Positions 1 through 4,749 of a stretch of DNA of 5,649 bases are shown piece by piece. Source of the DNA: Deltaproteobacteria bacterium (GTDB lineage: Bacteria > Desulfobacterota > Desulfarculia > Adiutricales > Adiutricaceae); assembly GCA_031277995.1 (NCBI GenBank), contig JAITLH010000076.1:1-5649 (forward strand), read 5' to 3'. The notes beneath the pieces are model-generated. The model was not told the DNA's origin, made no database searches, and saw only the letters and a program-made list of their open reading frames with translations. The position numbers and the translations under genes are program-made. Position 1 is the stretch's first letter; each line of letters begins with the position of its first letter.

Positions 1-204
1 GGCAATCGCCCACCCTAAACGCCCTAAGGCAAAACCACCTAGCCGATCGCTTGCCCGCGCCTTGCCAAGCCTGCTCTGAGGCCGGGGGCTTTTGACGCCC
101 AAACAAAATTAACCCAAAAATCGCCCCGGGCCTCTCCCCCCTCAAAAACCCGCCCGTAAACGCCCCTAATAGCCCCGCCGCGGCCCGCCAAACCAAAAAA
201 CCAT
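1..204. other. Non-coding left flank, A/C-rich on + strand
   Basis: No convincing gene is visible here. The + strand is strongly skewed: bases 101-200 contain about 44 C, 34 A, 13 G and 9 T by direct count. The + frames at the left edge close quickly (TGA at 77-79 in one frame, TGA at 93-95 in another), so a short 3' tail of an upstream + strand gene could end here but cannot be identified. A long open stretch on the - strand (39-284, GTG start) encodes only a glycine- and tryptophan-rich low-complexity peptide and is best explained by the base skew. C-rich, G-poor RNA is the kind of sequence Rho loads on, so a Rho-dependent termination zone for an upstream transcript is a possible reading. 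Confidence 0.5.
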
Positions 205-240
205 CCTTTACCCCAGGGCCTGCCGGCCCAAGGGTAAAGG
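205..240. other. Long two-part hairpin
   Basis: CCTTTACCC (205-213) pairs perfectly with GGGTAAAGG (232-240). Inside it, after a 2 x 2 internal loop, GGGCC (216-220) pairs with GGCCC (225-229) around a TGCC tetraloop. Read on the - strand, the stem is followed four bases later by six T (from the A-run at 195-200), which resembles an intrinsic terminator for leftward transcription. No leftward gene is visible to its right, so the role is open. It could also be a dispersed palindromic repeat. Confidence 0.55.
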
Positions 241-249
241 GGCCCAAAA

Positions 250-296
250 GGCCCACCAAGCCCACCTGGGCCCACCAAGCCCACCTAGGCCCACCC
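250..296. repeat. 19-bp tandem repeat, about 2.4 copies
   Basis: The unit GGCCCACCAAGCCCACCTR occurs at 250-268 and 269-287, differing only in the last base, and a third partial copy (GGCCCACC) starts at 288. Each unit is itself built from two related nine- to ten-base halves (GGCCCACCAA and GCCCACCTR). The array directly follows the hairpin at 205-240 and a GGGCC-CAAAA-GGCCC inverted repeat at 240-254. Nineteen is not a multiple of three and no gene covers it, so this is a non-coding minisatellite. Confidence 0.8.
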
Positions 297-399
297 ATCA
301 AAAATTGGTGTTTTTAGCCCCCGAAAAAAGCCCCATCCGGCCCATAATGGAGGCTAAACAAGCGACTTTTCGAGCCCAGAAAGCCCCAAAATTACTAGG

Positions 400-411
400 T
401 CGGATTTCCGA
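400..411. repeat. Small inverted repeat TCGGA-TT-TCCGA
   Basis: Two five-base arms flank a two-base centre. The site is about 100 bases upstream of the -35 element of the first gene. The TCCGA core recurs as TTCCGA at 495-500 next to the promoter, so both could be copies of one regulator's site. This rests on sequence likeness only. Confidence 0.3.
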
Positions 412-471
412 ATAAAGAGAATTTGGCGCCCGAGTCAATATCTGGTTTTGCCCAGGGCTCTAGTTTTTTTT

Positions 472-505
472 AATTCCGCCGGAATTTTGATCAATTCCGA
501 TTCGG
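472..505. promoter_or_regulatory. Candidate operator: two AATTCCG copies 21 bp apart
   Basis: AATTCCG occurs at 472-478 and again at 493-499, start to start 21 bases, which is two helical turns. The first copy is part of a perfect inverted repeat AATTCC-GCC-GGAATT (472-486). The second is part of CCGA-T-TCGG (497-505). The pair ends four bases before the -35 hexamer of the promoter at 509-537, the position expected for an activator or repressor site. No known regulator is recognised. Confidence 0.35.
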
Positions 506-508
506 TTA

Positions 509-537
509 TTGAATCCTAGTCAAAATCATGCTATAAT
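509..537 (+). promoter_or_regulatory. Sigma70-type promoter of the ATPase gene
   Basis: A -35 of TTGAAT (509-514, four of six consensus) lies 17 bases from a perfect -10 TATAAT (532-537). TG at 529-530, one base before the -10, makes an extended -10. Transcription would start near 544 and give a leader of about 64 bases. The leader has no good Shine-Dalgarno sequence before the ATG at 608; GGACC at 597-601 is the only weak candidate. Confidence 0.7.
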
Positions 538-607
538 ATAACTCTTTTATGGTAACTATAGCCTTTTTTTTAAGCCACGCAGGCAACCATTTATTGGACC
601 GACAAAA

Positions 608-2488
608 ATGGACTACGAAAAGTTTTTCAAACTTGACCAGAGGCCTTTCAAACCCACCCTGGAAGCCAAATTTTTCTACCGGACCGAGGGCTTTGAAAAG
701 CTTAGCGCCCTTCTCCAACAAGACCTTTTGCCCCCGCTGATTCTCCTTTTGGGCGACGGGGGTTCGGGCAAAAGTACCTTTGTCAAAAGGCTGCCAAGGG
801 AAGTTTCCGAGTTTACCCGGATGGCCCCGATCCTGGAGCCCACCGTTTCCTTTGCCGACATCCTTAGGCAGGCCTTAAATTTTCTGGGCCTGGGTTTCAA
901 ATGTCCGCCCTCGGCCAGGGACGAAGAACTTTTGGGCTTTTTCCAAAACGCCGTGGACGAATCGCTAAACGACGGCCTGGGTTTCGTCCTGGCCGTGGAC
1001 GACGCGGACAAGCTCGATCTCGAAACCATAAGCGATCTTCTGACCCTTTCGCGCCTCGATCCCCGCTGGGAAGGCCGGGTTTGCCTGCTACTGGCCGGCC
1101 CGGCGCCGGACAGTAGCAAACCCGCCCAAAGGGAGCCAAGCCGGACCCCGGGCCCCAACCAAAATTTTGGCCACGGCCCTGGCCAAGATCAAGATCAAGA
1201 TCAAGAACCCGACTACCAATGGCCGCCCGAAGAACTTCGCCAAATGGCCCTGACCGTGGAACTAAAAGGCTTAAACCTTAAAGAAACCATCGAGTTTGTC
1301 CGTCATCGCTTAAGCGCCGCGGGCTCGGCCAAGGAACTTTTTACCACCGAGGCCTTCCAGAGCGTAAAAAACTTAAGCCACGGCCATCCGGGAATGATAA
1401 ACGCCCTGGCCGAAAAAGCCCTCATGACCGCCTGGGCCTCCGGCAAATACTTGGTCACCAACTCCCACGTCATCCAGGCCAAGGTCAACTTCGATAACCC
1501 CATCACGGTAAGCGATCGGGCGGCCAAAAACGCCGCCGGTTCCGGGCGCCAGCACCATAAGATTAGCAAAAGATCCTGGATCTCGCTTTTGTCGGCGGCC
1601 CTAATCGTGGGGGTCATGGCTTGGCTGCTTTGGCCCTCGACCAAGGGGCTAACCCAGGCCACCCAAGAAATCGCCCAAAACGAGGCCCATGAAGCCCTGC
1701 CCCTGGAGCCGGGTCCCCAGGCCACGCCTTCGGCGGACCCCGTCCCGGATGGGGTTTTGGGCCTGCCGTCGCTGCCCCCTTCGGTAGTAAAATTGCCCCA
1801 AACCGGGGTGACCTTGGTTGTGGAAAACGGCCAAAAAATGGCCCGCCTTTGGCAAGGGGGCTTGGACGGCCCGGGGCTTAAGGCCGAAATCGCCGCCCCG
1901 GATTTTAAGGATCCCGGTTTGTATTTGGTGGGGAGGCCCAATAGCCGCTCGCCCATAATTTTTAGGTACCCGCCCAAAACGGAACTGCCCCGGACCGCCG
2001 CGGTCAACCTCTGGAAGCGGGTCGAGACCTTACTGCCCCAGGACATTTTGCCCCTCATGGTTGGCCCCGGGCCGGAGCTGGCCAAAAGCGTCCCCAACGT
2101 GGCCGCGAGCCACCTTTCCGGTTTTCTGGACCGCTGGATCTCGGCCCAAACCGACAAAAAGCCCCAGGACATGGCCGACCTTTACGCCGAGACCTTTTCC
2201 TTTTTTGAGCCGGGCCATAAGCCGGTCTCGATTTCCAAAACTAACCTCCGGCTAACCCTCGAATCCGAGGCCCAGGCCGCGGGCGAAATCCGCCTCACCA
2301 CCTCCGATCCCCTAATCATGCTGGATCCTCGCGACCAAAACCGGGCCTGGATCGTTTTTACCCTAAAATACGATTCCAAACTAAGGCACAACATCGGCCT
2401 AAGGACCCTCATCGTGGAAAAAACCAGCTCCAAGGACTGGGCCATCGTGGCCGAGTTATGGCTAAAGGAAGAAACGGTAAAAAGCTAA
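608..2488 (+). CDS. ExeA/GspA-type AAA ATPase with one membrane span and NTF2-like periplasmic domain
   Basis: The opening MDYEKFFKLDQRPFKPT matches the ExeA/GspA and MshM family, which uses ATP to help assemble envelope-spanning machines such as type II secretion portals or pili. Walker A is GDGGSGKST (residues 49-57), Walker B FVLAVDDAD (126-134) and the strand LLLAGPAP (160-167) follows. A Gln/Asp/Pro-rich insert (about 168-206) precedes the helical lid (207-290). The usual GxPRxIN sensor-2 motif reads GHPGMIN (259-265), so the expected arginine is absent. After KISKR comes one membrane helix (about 323-342), placing the ATPase in the cytoplasm and the rest in the periplasm: a Pro-rich linker (344-395), an unrecognised segment (396-495), then an NTF2-like fold (about 500-622) resembling those on L,D-transpeptidase-type proteins. 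The ATPase call is firm; the C-terminal call is tentative. No secretion genes are nearby, so the partner is unknown. Confidence 0.87.
   Translation: MDYEKFFKLDQRPFKPTLEAKFFYRTEGFEKLSALLQQDLLPPLILLLGDGGSGKSTFVKRLPREVSEFTRMAPILEPTVSFADILRQALNFLGLGFKCPPSARDEELLGFFQNAVDESLNDGLGFVLAVDDADKLDLETISDLLTLSRLDPRWEGRVCLLLAGPAPDSSKPAQREPSRTPGPNQNFGHGPGQDQDQDQEPDYQWPPEELRQMALTVELKGLNLKETIEFVRHRLSAAGSAKELFTTEAFQSVKNLSHGHPGMINALAEKALMTAWASGKYLVTNSHVIQAKVNFDNPITVSDRAAKNAAGSGRQHHKISKRSWISLLSAALIVGVMAWLLWPSTKGLTQATQEIAQNEAHEALPLEPGPQATPSADPVPDGVLGLPSLPPSVVKLPQTGVTLVVENGQKMARLWQGGLDGPGLKAEIAAPDFKDPGLYLVGRPNSRSPIIFRYPPKTELPRTAAVNLWKRVETLLPQDILPLMVGPGPELAKSVPNVAASHLSGFLDRWISAQTDKKPQDMADLYAETFSFFEPGHKPVSISKTNLRLTLESEAQAAGEIRLTTSDPLIMLDPRDQNRAWIVFTLKYDSKLRHNIGLRTLIVEKTSSKDWAIVAELWLKEETVKS
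1184..1207 (+). repeat. In-frame hexanucleotide repeat CAAGAT
   Basis: Three CAAGAT units (1184-1201) and one CAAGAA (1202-1207) encode QDQDQDQE at residues 193-200, inside the low-complexity insert between the Walker B region and the lid of the ATPase. Gain or loss of a six-base unit would keep the frame, so length variation between strains is expected to be tolerated. Confidence 0.8.
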
Positions 2489-2500
2489 CCGGGTTAGCTT
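2482..2500 (+). terminator. Perfect palindrome across the ATPase stop codon
   Basis: AAGCTAACC (2482-2490) and GGTTAGCTT (2492-2500) form a perfect inverted repeat around one base. As RNA this gives about seven base pairs closing a five-base loop. The stop codon TAA (2486-2488) lies in the left arm. Only a weak T run (GATTTCC) follows, so it is a poor intrinsic terminator. It may instead protect the 3' end of the message or bind a dimeric protein. Confidence 0.4.
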
Positions 2501-2513
2501 CGATTTCCTAACG

Positions 2514-2556
2514 CCCTAGCCTGACCGCCCGGCCTGGCCGCCCGGCCTGGCTAGGG
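2514..2556. repeat. Inverted repeat enclosing two 13-bp tandem units
   Basis: CCCTAGCC (2514-2521) pairs with GGCTAGGG (2549-2556). Between and into the right arm run two tandem copies of GCCCGGCCTGGCY (2527-2539 and 2540-2552), which differ only in the last base. The GC-rich loop can fold further through CGGCC-T-GGCCG. Only TTT follows on the + strand, so it is at best a weak terminator for the ATPase transcript. Confidence 0.5.
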
Positions 2557-2580
2557 TTTGGGGCCCTCCCTTCCCGAGCA

Positions 2581-2600
2581 AGCGAAAATAAGCGAAAATA
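2581..2600. repeat. Tandem 10-mer AGCGAAAATA x 2
   Basis: Two identical 10-base units sit side by side at 2581-2590 and 2591-2600, about one helical turn apart and some 70 bases upstream of the candidate ampG -35. They could form a binding site or be a simple slippage duplication. Confidence 0.6.
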
Positions 2601-2671
2601 ATGGCCTAAAATCAAGCGGCCGCCCAAGGCGCCTTTCCCCGCCCGGCCCAATAAATCGCCAAAAACTCCCC

Positions 2672-2700
2672 TTGCCCATTGGCGCCCAAGGAACTACAAT
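2672..2700 (+). promoter_or_regulatory. Candidate ampG promoter
   Basis: TTGCCC (2672-2677, four of six -35 positions) is 17 bases from TACAAT (2695-2700, five of six -10 positions). Start of transcription would be near 2707, giving a leader of about 115 bases. It supports ampG being expressed apart from the ATPase gene. The -35 is weak. Confidence 0.45.
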
Positions 2701-2776
2701 AAACGATCTCCAAAGGAGCGGTTCCCCAAAAAAGCGCCCTAACCGGGCCTTTTCCCAAAAATTTCCCTTGGCAAAA

Positions 2777-2809
2777 ATCCCCCAATCCCTTGGTGGGGCT
2801 TGGGGGGAT
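2777..2809 (+). promoter_or_regulatory. Hairpin holding the G-rich segment before ampG
   Basis: ATCCCCCAA (2777-2785) pairs with TTGGGGGGAT (2800-2809) with one bulged G, and CCC (2787-2789) can pair with GGGG (2795-2798) inside. The right arm contains the only G-rich string upstream of the ampG ATG, ending 13 bases before it. If that string helps ribosome binding, the stem would hide it. Read on the - strand, the stem is followed by TTTTTGC, so it also looks like a leftward terminator, though no leftward gene is present. Confidence 0.45.
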
Positions 2810-2821
2810 CGCGTTTAAGCT

Positions 2822-4363
2822 ATGTCCAAAAAAAATATCGACAAAAACCTAAACCCCTCCGGGGTGACTTCCCTGGAAAAGGGCTTTTTTAAGGGCCAAA
2901 CGTTGGGCGGGGCCAGGCTTCGTCCCATGGCCACGAGTTTTTTGATGGGCTTTACCTGCGGCGTCCCCTTGGTCGTGATCATCACGCTTTTGCAGGCTTG
3001 GCTCAAAGACGGCGGGCTCGATCTAAGGACCATTGGTTTTTTGACCTTGGTCAGCATGCCCTACAGCCTCAAGTTTCTCTGGTCGCCTTATCTTGATTAC
3101 ATCGCCCCCTTTGGCCGCCGTAGGCAAAGTTGGTTACTCGTAAGCCAGCTGGCCCTAATCGCGTCCCTTCTGGCCCTCTCGATGGCCGATCCCAAAAACA
3201 TTACCCAGGTGACCATTTTCGCCGTCTCGGTCTGCTTTTGGTCGGCCACCCAGGACATCGCCGTTGACGCCTATCGCCGGGAGGATTTTTTCTACAACGA
3301 GCTGGCCGCGGGCTCGGCCGCTTACATGTGGGGTTACCGCCTGGGCATGGTGGCCGTGGCCGGAGGCGGATTGGTCATAGCCGATTGGCTGGGCTGGCGC
3401 TTGGCCTTTACCTGCGTGGCCGGCTTAATCCTAATCGGCCCGCTAACCCTTTTGTTTAGCCCCGAACCCAAGGTCCCGGCCGGATCGCCCAAAACCCTCC
3501 AGGCCAGCGTGGTTGAGCCCCTCAAGGATTTTTTCTCCAAAAGCGACCCCTGGCTCCTACTGGCCTTTATTTTGTTTTACAAGCTGGGCGAGCAGTTAAT
3601 CGGTAGCCTCAATACCACCTTTTTCATGGCCGCCGGTTATTCCAAAACCCAAATAGGCGTAATCGTCAAGGCCTACGGCCTGGCCGGAACCCTGGCCGGG
3701 ATTTCCTTCGCGGGCTACCTGGTTAAAAAGAAGGGCCTAATCCCTTGCCTTTGGACCTTTGGCTGGTTGCAGCTTTTAAATAACGCCTGCCTTACGGCCC
3801 TCTGGCTCCTTCCGGCCGAAAACTACTATCTCGCGACTTTCATAACCCTCGATCACATGGTGGTGGGGGCCGGCTCAACCGTTTTCGTGGCCTTTCTGGC
3901 TTCCCTTACCAACGTAAGTTACACGGCCACCCAATACGCCCTCCTAACCAGCCTCATGGCCCTCCCCCGGAGCCTTCTTTCCAGCCCCTCGGGCGTTTTG
4001 GTCGAACTTCTGGGCTGGCCTGGCTTTTACCTCCTGGGGGCCTTTCTAACCCTACCGGGCCTGGCCATGCTAAAAATCCTAATCCGCCGGGGCCTGTCCG
4101 CCCCCGATGAAGAACTCCCACCCGAGCTTACCCAAAGCGACAGCCCCCAAAGCCAGGAGGCCACCGAAGGCCCCCCCAGCCTCGCCCTGGTGAAGTTCCC
4201 TACCAGCGACGCAGGCGGGGACGAAGGCTCGGACGAAACCCCGGACGAAACCCCTGAGGCGACCGATACGGCCTACGCTCCCGAGCCTAGCCTTCCAGAG
4301 CCCGGCCTGCCCGAGCCCGGCGCCGACGAAACCCAACCCCCCAAACCCACCTCGCTCCAATAA
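2822..4363 (+). CDS. ampG: AmpG-type muropeptide permease (MFS)
   Basis: AmpG is an inner-membrane major facilitator that imports GlcNAc-anhydroMurNAc peptides for cell-wall recycling; in enterobacteria this feeds the beta-lactamase inducer pool. Family hallmarks are GFTCGVPL (43-50), TLLQAWL (55-61), SLKFLWSPYLD (82-92), WSATQDIAVDAYRRE (140-154), GYRLGM (171-176) and TATQYALLTSL (368-378). I count about 12 hydrophobic spans between 36 and 421, with a cytoplasmic loop near 213-242. The length of 513 is close to E. coli AmpG, but about 88 residues are an extra C-terminal tail (426-513), acidic and Pro-rich, with DETPDETPE and a doubled LPEPG. The N-terminus is about 20 residues longer than usual before the first span; M36 is an alternative start. 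No good Shine-Dalgarno is seen. No AmpR-like or beta-lactamase gene is in view. Confidence 0.93.
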   Translation: MSKKNIDKNLNPSGVTSLEKGFFKGQTLGGARLRPMATSFLMGFTCGVPLVVIITLLQAWLKDGGLDLRTIGFLTLVSMPYSLKFLWSPYLDYIAPFGRRRQSWLLVSQLALIASLLALSMADPKNITQVTIFAVSVCFWSATQDIAVDAYRREDFFYNELAAGSAAYMWGYRLGMVAVAGGGLVIADWLGWRLAFTCVAGLILIGPLTLLFSPEPKVPAGSPKTLQASVVEPLKDFFSKSDPWLLLAFILFYKLGEQLIGSLNTTFFMAAGYSKTQIGVIVKAYGLAGTLAGISFAGYLVKKKGLIPCLWTFGWLQLLNNACLTALWLLPAENYYLATFITLDHMVVGAGSTVFVAFLASLTNVSYTATQYALLTSLMALPRSLLSSPSGVLVELLGWPGFYLLGAFLTLPGLAMLKILIRRGLSAPDEELPPELTQSDSPQSQEATEGPPSLALVKFPTSDAGGDEGSDETPDETPEATDTAYAPEPSLPEPGLPEPGADETQPPKPTSLQ

Positions 4364-4436
4364 CCAAAAGATTCGGTTAACGGAAAGATGGCCCAATACG
4401 GCGCTTGGCCAATGGCAAAAAAGTAACCCAACTTGT

Positions 4437-4520
4437 AATTTCCCGCTCTTTAGAATAATATATCCCCTTTTCCCGGGATTCGCTTCGGTTTAGAATTTCC
4501 CTATCGTTTCGAATAATTTA
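4437..4520. promoter_or_regulatory. Paired imperfect direct repeats upstream of the yhhQ promoter
   Basis: AATTTCCC, a 4-5 base gap and TTTAGAATAATATA occur at 4437-4462. AATTTCCC, a gap and TTTCGAATAATTTA recur at 4494-4520. Starts are 57 bases apart and the second copy ends nine bases before the -35. A further TTTAGAATTTCC (4489-4500) sits between and overlaps copy two. The pattern suggests binding sites or an UP-like AT element. The regulator is unknown. Confidence 0.4.
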
Positions 4521-4529
4521 CAACCTCTC

Positions 4530-4558
4530 TTGACAAATCAATCCTCAAAAGGTAAACT
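4530..4558 (+). promoter_or_regulatory. Candidate yhhQ promoter
   Basis: A perfect -35 TTGACA (4530-4535) lies 17 bases from TAAACT (4553-4558, four of six -10 positions). Transcription would begin near 4565 and leave an untranslated leader of about 185 bases before yhhQ, long enough to hold a regulatory RNA. Confidence 0.55.
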
Positions 4559-4678
4559 TACACAATGAAAGTTAAATCTTAAATAATATACATAAACTCA
4601 AACCCTTTCCGTTAAAAATCTTGGAAGTTAGGTTTGCCTAGAGCCTTGAAATAGCGTTTCGACCATTATTTTTAACCT

Positions 4679-4694
4679 TATTGTAAATACAATA
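4679..4694. promoter_or_regulatory. Perfect 16-bp palindrome TATTGTA-AA-TACAATA
   Basis: Seven-base arms flank a two-base centre, 55 bases before the yhhQ start. The shape fits a dimeric helix-turn-helix operator. The right arm contains TACAAT, itself a good -10-like hexamer, so the site could overlap a second start of transcription, although no good -35 is spaced for it. I do not recognise it as the box of a named regulator. Confidence 0.4.
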
Positions 4695-4731
4695 TCTATC
4701 CCACCATAAAAGCTTCGAATAGCCATTAATA

Positions 4732-4749
4732 ATGATTACGGTACTTTAA
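4732..4749 (+). other. Five-codon upstream ORF overlapping the yhhQ start
   Basis: ATG ATT ACG GTA CTT TAA runs into yhhQ so that its stop and the yhhQ start share TAATG (4747-4751). This arrangement allows terminating ribosomes to restart on yhhQ. Neither start has a recognisable Shine-Dalgarno sequence, and an ORF this short may be chance. Confidence 0.25.

Larger units (their letters stand above)
2489..2821. other. 333-bp spacer between the ATPase gene and ampG
   Basis: No gene is supported here. A TTG-started frame (2558-2818) encodes a Pro/Ser/Lys-rich peptide with no fold or motif. The spacer holds a palindrome at its left end, an inverted repeat with tandem 13-mers, a tandem 10-mer, a candidate promoter and a strong hairpin, each listed separately. 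AAAGGAG at 2712-2718 is the best Shine-Dalgarno-like string in the spacer, but no start codon follows at usable distance. Confidence 0.6.
4364..4748. other. AT-rich 385-bp spacer upstream of yhhQ
   Basis: No gene over a few codons is supported. From about 4430 the DNA becomes much richer in A and T than the flanking genes, as expected for a control region. An imperfect GC hairpin (GGCC-CAA at 4390-4396 with TTGGCC at 4405-4410) follows ampG but lacks a T run, so no clear intrinsic terminator is present. Direct repeats, a promoter, a palindrome and a small upstream ORF are listed separately. I looked for a preQ1-I-like hairpin and A-rich tail in the leader and could not recognise one. Confidence 0.65.

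Noticed and set aside
1..95. 3' end of an upstream + strand gene
   Set aside because: Two + frames are open at the edge (to TGA 77-79 and TGA 93-95), but neither peptide is recognisable, so no partial gene can be supported.
39..284. 81-codon - strand frame with GTG start, rich in Gly, Trp and Pro
   Set aside because: Low-complexity product of the G-rich complement of a skewed spacer, covering the hairpin and most of the 19-bp repeat; no motif and no start signal.
549..740. 63-codon + strand frame with ATG close to the mapped -10
   Set aside because: It overlaps the ATPase start in another frame, with no homology, and the ATPase N-terminus is a clear family match.
1303..2172. Long - strand frame of 289 codons under the ATPase gene
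   Set aside because: Shadow of the GC-rich ATPase coding frame; the + strand protein has clear family motifs and this one does not.
2712..2718. Shine-Dalgarno AAAGGAG of a small gene before ampG
   Set aside because: No ATG, GTG or TTG follows within usable distance; it may simply be half of the CTCC-AAA-GGAG inverted repeat.
2558..2818. 86-codon + strand frame ending just before ampG
   Set aside because: TTG start with no ribosome site, Pro/Ser/Lys-rich peptide without fold, and the frame covers a promoter-like element and a strong hairpin.
4079..4396. 105-codon - strand frame opposite the end of ampG
   Set aside because: Gly/Ala/Leu-rich mirror of the acidic AmpG tail; no independent support.
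4621..4700. preQ1-I riboswitch in the yhhQ leader
   Set aside because: A small TAGG-TTTG-CCTA hairpin exists at 4629-4640, but the expected C-rich loop and A-rich tail of the class could not be seen; needs a covariance model.
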